DNA of 56,409 nt from Scenedesmus sp. ARA3. Its lineage: Eukaryota > Chlorophyta > Chlorophyceae > Sphaeropleales > Scenedesmaceae. The notes below the pieces were generated by a model. That model was not told where the DNA came from, ran no database searches, and saw only the letters and a program-made list of their open reading frames with translations. The DNA lies in NCBI GenBank assembly GCA_004335835.1, contig RWJK01001402.1, positions 1 to 56,409 on the forward strand, given 5' to 3'. Below, one piece after another: positions 23,009-33,299 of the stretch. Made by a program: the position numbers and the translations under genes. Every line of letters begins with the position of its first letter. The stretch's first letter is position 1.

Positions 23009-26000
23009 AAACAGCCAATGACGGTGCCACCATCCTGGAGCAGACGGAGGTGCAGCACCAGATCGGCGGCTTCAACAACTCAACAACTGTCGCTGCCGCT
23101 GCTGCTGCTGCTGCTCCTGCCTGAACCCTAAACCTGCAGCCAATGACGGCGCCACCATCCTGGAGCAGATGGAGGTGCAGCACCAGATCGGCAAGCTGCT
23201 GGTGGAGCTCAGCAAGAGCCAGGACCACGAGATTGGGGACGGCACCACGGGCGTGGTGGTGCTGGCAGGTGCGTAGCGAAGAGTTGCAGTTAGAGCATGG
23301 TGTAGCCCATGTAGCAATTGGCAGTGCCTTGGAGAGATGTGCTTTGGTATTGCGCAACAGCCAGGACCACGAGATTGGGGATGGAACCACAGGCGTGGTG
23401 GTGCTGGCAGGTGCGTATATGTAGCATATGCGTCATATTGCAGTGTGTGGGACTTGTTTAGATGCTAGCATTCAGCAAGAGCCAGGACCACGAGATTGGG
23501 GATGGCACCACAGGCGTGGTGGTGCTGGCAGGTGCGCTTTTGTGCCAACCAAAAGAAGCAATGGCACCGCTTGTAGCAGCACTTGCAGCAGCTGGGCTGA
23601 GGCGGCAGCCGCAGCTCGGATGTGTACTGGTACCAGCTGCTTGGAGTATTGCCTCACGTTGACGCGATTTGGAGGTTCCCTTTCCATTCTTGGGTTGAGT
23701 GGAGCAACACCCAACGCAACAGCACCCGCGTCAATGATTGCAGCGGCACGGGCACCAAAGTCAAGCATAGAAGTATCCAGCAAGCGTGTGCAGGCTAAGA
23801 TGCATACAGAGAGGGCTCAATAGATCCCAGCATCTCAAAGGTGCTGCTGGACATTTGAGCCCTCTCTGTATTCATCTGAAATCTTCTGCTACGTCAGATG
23901 TTACATCAACTGTTACATTTGGTGTCAAATTGTTAGTTGCAGGCTCGCTGCTGGAGCAAGCGGAGTCGCTGCTGCACATGGGCATCCACCCCCTATGTGT
24001 ACCTCACATCCTGTGGTACATTACATGTTACATATGATGTTACATGATGTGTTATATTGTCATGTGTGCAGGCTCGCTGCTGGAGCAGGCTGAGTCGCTG
24101 CTGGACATGGGCATCCACCCGCTGCGCATCGCTGAGGGCTACGAGATGGCCTGCAAGGTGAGGGTTCAGGGTTTCAAGAGCGGCTCGGAGGCTGTTTGGG
24201 TTATTTAGGGGGTTGCTGAAGGGTATGCTGCAGCCCGTACTGCACATGGCTGAGGTCTACAGGATGGCTTGCAAGATCCGCTACAGGGCTAGGGCCTGCA
24301 GCGTAGGAAGAAGCTGGCGCAGCAGCGTTGTTCCTTGCAGTGCATAATGCTATGCCCTGCCACAACCAGGACTTTTTGCAACTTGTTGGAAGAGCGCCAG
24401 CCACTCTGTCACTAACAGACACGCATACATCCGTCATACAAGATACTATGGCTTGATGAGTAACATGATGATGATGATACAAGATACGTAACACACTCTC
24501 CATTTGAATCCAGCACACCACGACACACAGCTGCTCAAAACCACATGTTACTGCTGCTGCTGCTGCCAGGTGGCTACTGCCCACTTGGACTCCATTGCCA
24601 CCAAGTGGGACTTCAGCCCTGAGGAGGTGGAGCCACTGGTGCAGACATGCATGACCACCCTCTCCAGCAAAGTGTGAGTTGCTGTGTTTTGACTTCTGTT
24701 CGACTCTGTTATGTCTATGCATATGGCACAACCGCAGCTGTGGCTGTTTGTTACAGTGGCCTCTATTGATTGCCCCCCTGTGAATGACGCGCGTGGCTCA
24801 GTTTACACAGCCAAGTGTCGAAGGGCCGGCTGTGCTGTCTCTGGGTTGGATGTGCTGCCACCAAGTGGGACTTCAGCCCTGAGGAGGTGGAGCCCCTGGT
24901 GCAGACCTGCATGACCACGCTCTCCAGCAAAGTGTGAGTACTGTTTCATGCCTTTCATGTTTGTTGCTCAAACACCACTGGCGTTGCTCGTTGTGCAACC
25001 AGGGGGGGGGGCTTCCTCTTGTGCAGACCTGCATGACCACGCAAAGTGTTGCTCACAGTTGCAGGATCGGGTCCTCTTTTTGTTTGTTCTGCTGTCGTTC
25101 CCAAGCAATATCACTCTGCTAAAACGTCACAACTCAAGCTCTACTGACACTTCATGCTTTTTACTCTGTTTTTACTTATGTTGTGCAGCATGGGCTGCCC
25201 CAAACGCCAGATGTCGGAGATCTGTTTGAAGGCACTGCACCTGCTGACTGTCTCTGACCCATTCATGTTATGTTTCTGCCGTGCAGCGTGGGCCGGCTCA
25301 AGCGCCAGATGGCTGAGATCTGTGTGAAGGCGGTGCTGGCTGTGGCAGACCTGCCCCGCAGGGACGTCAACCTGGACCTCATCAAGGTGCGGATGACACA
25401 GCTGTTAATGTTATAACATGTTCTGTTTCAGGAATCATGCTGTTACATATGCCAATTCTGAGTTGTGCCATGGCTGGCCGTGTTAGGGTTAGGTGTTGAA
25501 CAGCACAAAAGAATAGGGGGGTGCAGTTGCCACACTTTTAGTGGCATCCTTGAGTTCCCATTGCTGCCTTCCCACCGGGGTTGGTAACCGTACCGGCCAA
25601 GCGGTGTTGCCTCTGTTGTGCAATAGGTATGGCATGGAGTGCCACCTCTGATTTCCTCATATGATGCATCGCTGGTACAACCTGCACACAACCTGACTCT
25701 GACCGTTTGTCCCTCGTCAAACCTTGCAGGTGGAGGGCAAGGTTGGTGGTGCCATAGGAGGACAATCGGCTCGTTGAGGGCATTGTCATTGACAAGGACC
25801 TCTACAGTTGCTCTGACACTTCACATCGCCCTGTTACTTTTGTGTCACTTTTCTGTTACTTTTCTTCAGGTGGAGGGCAAGGTTGGTGGCGTCATGGAGG
25901 ACACGCGCCTTGTGGAGCGCATCGTGATTGACAAAGACTCCACCGTCATTTTGACACATGACGACGCCTTGTTACTTTCTTGTCACTTTTTTTGTGTTAC

Positions 26001-29000
26001 TTTCACAGGTGGAGGGCAAGGTTGGTGGTGCCATGGAGGACACTCGGCTCGTGGAGGGCATTGTCATTGACAAGGACTTCAGCCACCCTCAGATGCCCAA
26101 GGAGCTGAAAGATGTGAAGATCGCGATTTTGACATGCCCCTTTGAGGCCCCCAAGCCCAAGACCAAGCACAAGGTGCGTGGTCTGTTTTGTGGCTACTGT
26201 CTGTTTGGTCGTCGTGTTTGAGTGACGTGTGTCAGGATGACTGCTGTCTGCGTACCGGTGTGCCGCTTGGGGGCGCAACAGTAAGGGGCAAAGCAAGAGG
26301 TGCGAGCTGCTTGGTGTGTGTTTGGACTTCAGCCACCCTCAGATGCCCAAGGAGCTGAAAGACGTAAAGATTGCCATCCTGACCTGCCCCTTCGAGGCGC
26401 CAAAGCCCAAGACCAAGCACAAGGTGAGGCTGTGTGGCTTCCGTCTGTTTTGTACTATGTTTCTTGGTAGATGCATTGTGTCTTGGATGTGCCTCGTGGG
26501 ACGTGAAGATTGCCATCCTGACTTGCCCGTTTGAGGCGCCAAAGCCCAACCAAGCACACGGTGATACCTGGTGTACGGCCATAATTGACGGTGCTCAAGC
26601 GTGCCTGATGTGTACGGCGATATGTCTAATGCGCCCATTCCAAGACAGCCATGCCCAAGAACAAGCACAGTGTGCGCAGAGGATTTTGCGTTGTATCGCG
26701 CTGCTGCTGCTGCTGCTGCTATTGCCACTGACGCTCTGCTGTTGCACTGGCTCCTTGCTGCTGTTGCATTGTGGTCGGCTGCAGGTGGACATTGACACTG
26801 TGGAGAAGTTTGAGTCGCTGCTGCTGCTGCTGCTGCTGACACCGCACTGCCTTGTACTGTGTGTGTGCCTGCAGGTGGACATCGACACTGTGGAGAAGTT
26901 TGAGTCGCTGCGCCACGCGGAGCAGCAGTACTTCATCGACATGGTGCAGAAGTGCAAGGACGCAGGTGAGGCGGCTGGTGCTTCTGGTGGAGTGCTTCTG
27001 TTTTCCATGCATGTGCTGTACAGTCAAGCTTCATGGACAAGGGGCAGCAGAAGTGCAATGGGGGTGGGGGCGTGTGTGGTTTCGGTGGGATTCTCTATCA
27101 AGCTGGCTTGCCTGTCCTGCCTTTGCATTCAGGTGCCGGGCTGATCATCTGCCAGTGGGGCTTTGAGGACGAGGCCAACCACCTGCATGTAAAAATGCAG
27201 TCTTGTATAGGACACGAAGTCAAAATGACGTTTTCATACGTTATCACTGAACCGTGCAGGTGCCGGGCTCATCATCTGCCAGTGGGGTTTTGAGGATGAG
27301 GCCAACCACCTGCCTGCCACATTGTACTTGAATGAAGCTGCTGACCTGAATTCATGCTTGAACCCTAAACTGTGCAGGTGCCGGCCTGATCATCTGCCAG
27401 TGGGGCTTTGAGGATGAGGCCAACCACCTGCTGATGCACCACAACCTGCCAGCCATCCGCTGGGTGGGCGGTGTCGAGATTGAGCTGCTGGCAATGGCAA
27501 CCGGCGCGCGCATCGTGCCACGCTTTGAGGTGGGTGAGAAGTCTGCAGGGTTGGAATGGGTTTGAAAGGGCTTTGGTGTGTTGAGTTTGGTGTGATTGGG
27601 TGTGGGCGGCGTGGAGATTGAGCTGCTGGCCATGGCAACAGGCGCACGCATCGTGCCACGCTGCGAGGTGGGTGTGCAGGGTGCCTGCAGGTTGATGTAG
27701 ACATGTGTGTGTCTGCGCTCTGTGAGGGTCGCTGCCGTTGCTGATGGTTTGAGGGTGCCTGTTGATTCCATATTGCAGGCAACTATCACGGTTATGTAGA
27801 ATGGGTTGTGAAGGGCTTTGGCGTGAGGAGTGTGTTGGCGGCGTGGTGATCGGGCTGCTGGCCATGGCAAAACACGCGCGTAGGGTTGGCGTGGGGCGTA
27901 AAGCATGTTGTGGCAGATTTCGTTGCCGTATTGCACCATAACAGCCCGATGCCGCCTTTCTGGCTTTTCTTTTCCACCCGACCTTTCTTGTCACACGAAG
28001 GAGTTGTTGGAGTCTCTGTGGGACTCCCATAGGGGCAGTGGTGGCACACCACACAAATATCGTGGCTCTGGTCCTTGGGCTGGCCCTTGTGCACGGCCCA
28101 CTTCTTCTTCTTGGAGCCATTGTTCTCGTGGAACATGGGCGTCAAACAAGAGGAGTGGGCTGTACACAAGGCCCAGCCCAAGGGCCACAGCCACCACACC
28201 TGTGTGGTGCTGCCACCAGAAGGGCCACGGCCCTGTGTATTTGCTGGCGGCTGGCTGTTTGGTGTAATGGTGTGCTGTGGAGCGTTTGTGAACTTGAACA
28301 GATGGCCGAGAGGAGTTGGGTGTGTCGAGGGCGGCATCGCTGCATTAAATTCTGTGCAATCGCTGCAAGCCTGCTTCTGCCCTTGATAGCGCAGGTGCTC
28401 AGCCCAGACAAGCTGGACTTGGTCAAGTGTGTGTGCAACCTGGGCTACAACGCTTGATTGTTTGAGCTGTCAATGTCCACTGCTGTTGTTGTTATTTGCA
28501 GGAGCTGTCACCGGACAAGCTGGGCTTTGCCAAGTGTGTGCGCGAGGTGGGCTATGGCACCACCAAGGAGCGCTCCATCATCACCAAGGGATGCCCAAAC
28601 CAACCTTCCCCATGCAACCGCCCGCTTTTGGTCGCGCTTTTGCACTTGCAGGAGCTCTCAGCTGGCATTCCAGACAAGCTGCGCTTCATTGCCCCCTGTT
28701 TTTACCCCTAAACCTCTGGATTATTCACTGTTGCCTGCAGGAGCTGAGCCCAGACAAGCTGGGCTTTGCCAAGTGTGTTTGTGAGGTGGGCTACGGCACC
28801 ACCAAGGAGCGCTTCATCATCATCAAGGGCTGCCCCAACCGCCATTTACAACCAAATGTTCCCTGTGCTTTCTGGGCCTGCAGGAGCTGTTGCTGGAACG
28901 AAACTGGTTGGGAAGATTGCGTACATGACAGCGAAGCTCACTCTGTTGACAATTGTGTCATTCCTGCTTGTTGCTTTGCAGGAGCTCTCTCCAGACAAGC

Positions 29001-29222
29001 TGGGCTTTGCCAAGTGTGTGCGTGAGGTGGGCTACGGCACCACTAAGGAGCGCTCCATCATCATTGAAGGCTGCCCGAATCTGAGCGCGGTCACCATCTG
29101 GGTGCGCGGCGGCAACCGAATGGTGCTGGACGAAGTGCGGCGCTCCCTGCACGACGCGCTGTGCGTGGCGCGCAACCTGGTGAGTTTGATGGCAGCGGCA
29201 GCAGCAGCAGCAGGGGGAAAGC

Positions 29223-29257
<35 letters not shown>

Positions 29258-31029
29258 TTGTGCGTGGCGCGCGGCCTGTGGGCAACAGCCAGAAGCTGTG
29301 TACAACAAGAGGTGGTTTGACAAGAGTTTGTGATTGCCGTGTACTGTTGGCTGCCAGAGCTGCCGTCAAACTGCAAGTATGAGTGTTGTCGCACTGCACC
29401 CTGCACTGACCCTGACCCTTTCCCCTGCTGTCTCTGCTGCCGCTGCTGCTGCTGCCGCTGCTGCAGGTGCGCGACAACAGCATCGTGTATGGTGGCGGCT
29501 CCGCTGAGATCGCGTGCAGCTTGGCGGTTGAGGCAGCAGCAGACAAGGTGGTGGGAGTGGAGCAGTACGCCATGCGGGCCTTTGCAGGTGAGGCAGTACA
29601 AATGGCTGCATAGGCAGTACAGTTTATGTGATGGGTGATGCACTGGTTAGGCAAGGTGGTGGGTGTGGAGCAGTACGCCATGCGGGCCTTTGCAGGTGGG
29701 GCAGTACATAGTGTGTATAGGCAGTACAAGTTGATATGCAGGGTGATGTACTGCTTGGACAAGGTGGTGGGTGTGGAGCAGTATGCCATGTGGGCCTTTG
29801 CAGGTGAGGCGGTACAAATGCTGTCTAGGCAGTACAGTTGATATGTTGGCTGATGCACTGCTTGGACAATATGGTGCGAGTGGAGCAGTACGCCATGCAG
29901 GCCTTTGCAGGTGAGGCAGTACAAATGCTGGACAGGCAGTACAGTTTACGTGCCGGCTATTGTACTGCCTAGACAAGGTGGTGCGAGTGGAGCAGTACGC
30001 CATGCGGGCCTTTGCAGGTGAGGCAGTACAAATGCTGGACAGGCAGTACAGTTTACGTGCCGGCTATTGTACTGCCTAGACAAGGTGGTGCGAGTGGAGC
30101 AGTACGCCATGCGGGCCTTTGCAGGTGAGGCAGTACAAATGCTGGACAGGCAGTACAGTTTACGTGCCGGCTATTGTACTGCCTAGACAAGGTGGTGGGC
30201 GTGGAGCAGTACGCCATGCGGGCCTTTGCAGGTGAGGCAGTACAAATGCTGCACAGGCAGTACAAGCTATGTGTCAGCTGTGGCAGTACAAGAGCTGTAC
30301 AAATGCGGCATAGATGACATCCAAGGAATGCTGCCTTACACTGGCTGTGAAGCAAGCTCTGATGTCCTGATGCTTACAGAAGTCTGCGTTTGATTAGGAC
30401 TGTGCACGCCTGCTAAAGTGGCACAGGGTCATCGGCCCATCCACTGCCCTGCTGTTATTACAAACGCTGCACTGCGTGTACTGCTTCTGTTGTACTGCAG
30501 ATGCGCTGGAGGCGGTACCGCTGGCACTTGCAGAGAACAGCGGCCTGCCCAGCATAGAGTCGCTGACAGCAGTGAAGGCAAGGCAGCTGGCGGAGTCAAA
30601 CCCGCACCTGGGCATTGACTGCAACGATGCGGGAACAAATGACATGCGCGAGCAGAACGTGTTTGAGACGCTGATTGGCAAGCGGCAGCAGATGTTCCTG
30701 GCAACGCAGGTAGGGTCGGCTTGAGGACAGGCAGCTGCTTAGTATGTGCCCAGCAGCATTTGGCTTGCAGGATTGCAGCAGCATCGGGCAAGCATGGTGT
30801 GTGATGGAGTTGCATTGGCGAGCAGTAGCAGTGTTTCCAGCTGTACATGTGTGCTGGCAGGGGCGGGCTGCGTTCGATGAGCTGAGCTGTTCCTTTGGTT
30901 GCTCATGGCTGTTCTTCCCAACCCACAACATGATCCAGCATTGCTGATCACAAGCCGCTGCTGCTGCTGCAGGTGTGCAAGATGATTTTGAAGATCGATG
31001 ACATCATCCAGCCCAGCCAATACGATTAA
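21702..31029 (+). CDS. CCT5: T-complex protein 1 subunit epsilon (cytosolic chaperonin CCT5)
   Basis: Thirteen exons: 21702-21749, 21903-22053, 23140-23268, 24072-24157, 24570-24673, 25287-25386, 26009-26173, 26875-26965, 27378-27529, 28982-29179, 29467-29587, 30501-30709 and 30973-31029. They sum to 1611 nt, 536 aa, the usual CCT5 length, and end in TAA. Signatures include [15 protein letters not shown] at the start, [18 protein letters not shown] (68-74), [12 protein letters not shown] (about 99-110), [13 protein letters not shown], the epsilon-type [34 protein letters not shown] and [12 protein letters not shown]. It is one of eight subunits of the ATP-driven ring that folds actin and tubulin. 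Nearly every exon from exon 3 onward has decoy partial copies in its neighbouring introns. The real exons are uninterrupted. Confidence 0.97.
22815..23139 (+). repeat. CTG tracts and two decoy starts of CCT5 exon 3
   Basis: Two blocks, each made of (CTG)n (22820-22852; 22951-23006) followed by a copy of the exon 3 start, precede the real exon at 23140. One copy at 23014 reads CCAATGACGGTGCCACCATC and on to CAGATCGGC before diverging. The other, near 22878, is poorer (ATCCTGCAGCAGATGCAAGT). Confidence 0.85.
23356..23545 (+). repeat. Two donor-side decoy copies of CCT5 exon 3
   Basis: GCCAGGACCACGAGATTGGG...GTGGTGCTGGCAG followed by GTGCG occurs at 23361-23410 and 23476-23531, after the real exon end at 23268. 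The encoded peptide ([18 protein letters not shown]) is unchanged in both. Confidence 0.9.
23942..24006 (+). repeat. Decoy start of CCT5 exon 4
   Basis: TTGCAG then GCTCGCTGCTGGAGCAAGCG continues to GGCATCCACCCCCTATG, matching the real exon from 24072. It then diverges into TACCTCACATC. Confidence 0.85.
24850..25060 (+). repeat. Donor-side decoys of CCT5 exon 5
   Basis: A copy at 24856-24933 repeats GCCACCAAGTGGGACTTCAG...CTCTCCAGCAAAGT and its GTGAGT donor. A short fragment (TTGTGCAGACCTGCATGACCACG) follows at 25019-25042. A decoy exon 6 start follows at 25189 (GCATGGGCTGCCCCAAACGC). Confidence 0.85.
25725..26565 (+). repeat. CCT5 exon 7 flanked by two acceptor-side and two donor-side decoys
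   Basis: Copies of the exon start (CAG then GTGGAGGGCAAGGTTGGTGG) begin at 25731 and 25870 and stop near GACAAGGAC. The full exon is 26009-26173. Copies of the exon end begin at GGACTTCAGCCACCCTCAG (26325-26423, with GTGAGG donor) and GACGTGAAGATTGCC (26502-26561). Upstream copies end almost exactly where the longer downstream copy begins. Confidence 0.92.
27128..27675 (+). repeat. CCT5 exon 9 with two acceptor-side and one donor-side decoys
   Basis: CAG then GTGCCGGGCTGATCATCTGC starts at 27134 and a second copy at 27260; both stop at GCCAACCACCTG. The real exon is 27378-27529. A donor copy (GGCGTGGAGATTGAGCTGCT to TGCGAG then GTGGGTG) lies at 27603-27669, with a degraded one near 27836-27880. 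Confidence 0.9.
28039..28216. repeat. Large imperfect inverted repeat in CCT5 intron 9
   Basis: Left arm 28039-28106 and right arm 28150-28216 are reverse complements over about 65 nt with few mismatches. For example CCTTGGGCTGGCCCTTGTG at 28072 pairs with the complement of ACACAAGGCCCAGCCCAAGG at 28164. The loop is about 43 nt. Transcribed RNA would form a long GC-rich hairpin. It is unlike the direct exon-copy repeats around it. Confidence 0.85.
28389..28981 (+). repeat. Five decoy starts before CCT5 exon 10
   Basis: Acceptor AGs end at 28394, 28501, 28651, 28740 and 28883, before the real one at 28981. The copies at 28502 and 28741 are the longest, running from GAGCTG through AAGCTGGGCTTTGCCAAGTG to beyond GAGCGC(T)CATCATC and keeping the frame. 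The other three are short. Confidence 0.92.
29223..29256. repeat. (AGC)n tract after the CCT5 exon 10 donor
   Basis: About 11 AGC/CAG triplets on the sense strand shortly after the donor at 29180, followed by a degraded copy of the exon end (TTGTGCGTGGCGCGCGGCCTG). Confidence 0.85.
29540..30245 (+). repeat. Seven-donor tandem array at CCT5 exon 11 (107-108 bp period)
   Basis: The real exon end (29587, ..CGGGCCTTTGCAG then GTGAGG) is followed by six near-identical copies with donor boundaries at 29695, 29803, 29910, 30017, 30124 and 30231. The spacing is 107-108 bp. Each unit holds GACAAGGTGGTG..GTGGAGCAGTA and about 60 bp of intron (CAGTACAAATGCTG, AGGCAGTACA). The first copy has GTGGGG instead of GTGAGG. 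The units encode nearly the same peptide ([16 protein letters not shown]). Confidence 0.95.
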
Positions 31030-31479
31030 ATGCAGGCAGCAGCAGCAATGCAGCTTGCATGCAGCCCAGCTAGCAACACCAGCCGCAGCGCCGGCAGCAG
31101 TGCAGCTTGCGTGCTTGGGTTGGCGTCGGTGGGGTCACTTCTGGGGCAGCAGCTTGCGCTAGCTGCGGCATGCAGCAGCGTGTGTCGTCTGTGTTTGGGT
31201 GTTGGGAGTACCGTTGGCAGCAGCAGCCTGCTGCTATGTTGGGAGCAGCACGGCCTGGCTGTATGGTTGCCGGGTTTGAGCAGAGGGAACTGCAGCGGCA
31301 AAGCGGTTGTGCATTACGCGCACCGCTTGCAGTGCGCCACTGCTCAACAATTTGCGTGAATGGACTTGAATGCTTGAGCCCAGGGTGTGAGTCAGTCTAC
31401 AAGCTCACCTTCTGGCTAGCTTGTCGACTGCTGGCCCAATGAGCCTGTTGTTGGCTCAAAACGGGGTGTGTTCCTGTCG

Positions 31480-31484
31480 TGTAA
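31480..31484 (+). terminator. Candidate TGTAA polyadenylation signal of CCT5
   Basis: TGTAA lies 451 nt after the stop codon. The pentamer is the usual signal in chlorophycean algae, but by chance one is expected every kilobase or so, so the assignment rests on position. Confidence 0.4.
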
Positions 31485-31590
31485 CACACTAATCGTGGTT
31501 GCAAGAGCCCCTGGCTGCAGCCCCGGCTGCAGTTGACAACAGTAACTTCAGAAGGACAAACATTTCAGCCGATAGCCAACAAGTGGTGGA

Positions 31591-31595
31591 TTACA
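31591..31595 (-). terminator. Candidate TGTAA polyadenylation signal of PDI-ERGIC
   Basis: TTACA on the plus strand, 327 nt after the PDI stop codon, facing the CCT5 signal. Confidence 0.4.
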
Positions 31596-31921
31596 GGGAG
31601 GAGGATCACTGAGCCGCTCGACTGCCGCAAGACCACTCTTGCAAACAACCTGCAACTACAAAAACCCAGCTTTGTGCTTGGTCGACTGCAGCTGCTGCAG
31701 CAGCCTCACACCCACACCTGCACAAGCACCTATCGTCTAGAGCTGCCTCCAACACCCAACAAGCAACGCTGCTTGCATGCAACCGTTGCAACGGTTATGC
31801 AATCACGCTGTCAAACAATTTAAACCAGTCACATACACACGCCAGGTGCTCCTTGCTCACTAACTCTCGCTCCATCCCTGCTGGCTTCAAAAAGTTCACA
31901 CGACAAGTTCACAACAGAATT

Positions 31922-32360
31922 TCACCCCTGCTTGCCCAGCTCCAGCTTCTTGCGCATATTGATGCCAGCATACAGCATGCTGTCCAAAATGCCTGCCACT
32001 GTGAACACGCCTCCGATGACGGCACACGTTGTGGTCAGGAACTTGTACCACGGCCGCGGCTGCTCGCGCACCACCACCTGCGGCAGCAGCAGCAGCAGCA
32101 GCGGCAGCAGCAGCACCAGCAGCAGCAAACTTTTGGTCAAGAACTTGTACCAGGGCCGCGGCTGCTCGCGCACCACCACCTGCGGCAGCAGCAGCAGCAG
32201 CGGCAGCAGAGCAGCGGCAAAGGCAGCAAACGTTTTGGTCAGGAACTTGTACCATGGGCGCGGCTGCTCACGCACCACCCCTGAAGCAGCAGCAGCAGCA
32301 GCAGCAACGTTTTGGTCAAGAACTTGTATCAGGGCCGCGGCCGCTCGAGCGCCACCACCT

Positions 32361-32392
<32 letters not shown>

Positions 32393-33261
32393 TGTTGTGC
32401 CAAAGAAGGCGGTGCAAGCAACAAGAACCACGCTTCCTGGCGCTGCTGCTGTTGTCACCAATTCTTCAGCGCGGCAGGTCCTGAGAAAACCTGTCACCTG
32501 CACAATCACATGCAGCTGCAGCTGATCCAGAGCAAAGCAGGGCCAGCAAAAGCAGCGTAACTGACAGCAAGAAGACACACAGACGAAGAGGGTGCAGCTG
32601 CATGCCTGCTGCAACTGTCACGCACCTGCATTGCCGCCAGGTCATAGCTGAACTTGGCGGTTGGCTGGTGGTCGCTGATGTAGGTGTGGCTGTGCGCATT
32701 GTACTCGTACGCGTCATAGCTGCTGGCCTTGCCACCATGCAGCGGCTGAATTGTAGTACGAACCACCTGCCAATGTAGGCAAGGGCAAGAAAAACATAGG
32801 CAGCAGACGCAGCAGCGACGATGCAGCGTTAATGCCAAAATACAGAAGTGCACCCTTCTGCTACTATAGGGCAAGCTCGTTGGTAATGTGCACCAGATGC
32901 CAGCAATGCACAGCACCACACTCAGGCAGCAGAAGCAGGGAGAACGATGCTCAAACCTCTGCTGCAGCCTGCACCTGCATGTAGTGCTTGTGTGTGTGCT
33001 GCAGGCTGGTGCTGACACATGCACACAGCTGACACACGATACGCATGCAGCATCTACGCATGCAGCATCATAAGCCTGCCCCGCGCACCTGCATGTAGTG
33101 CTCGTGCGTGTGCTGCAGGCAGGTGCTGCTACTGCTGTTGCTGCCGTTATGGATCAACATGCTGACCACTACTGCTGCAGCCCTCGCACCTGCATGTAGT
33201 GCTCGTGCGTGTGCTGCGGGCTGGTGCTGAAGAACTGCTGGCCCTTGAGCTTGTCAAGCCT

Positions 33262-33299
<38 letters not shown>

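Larger units (their letters stand above)
31030..31921. other. Convergent 3' ends of CCT5 (+) and PDI-ERGIC (-)
   Basis: 892 bp between the two stop codons. No gene was seen. Each side has a candidate green-algal polyadenylation signal placed so that the two 3' UTRs would abut without much overlap (31480-31484 and 31591-31595). Confidence 0.6.

Noticed and set aside
28389..28981. Exon copies as real, mutually exclusive alternative exons
   Set aside because: Copies almost always carry only one splice site, are truncated at varied points and several contain stops, so they cannot act as complete cassettes.
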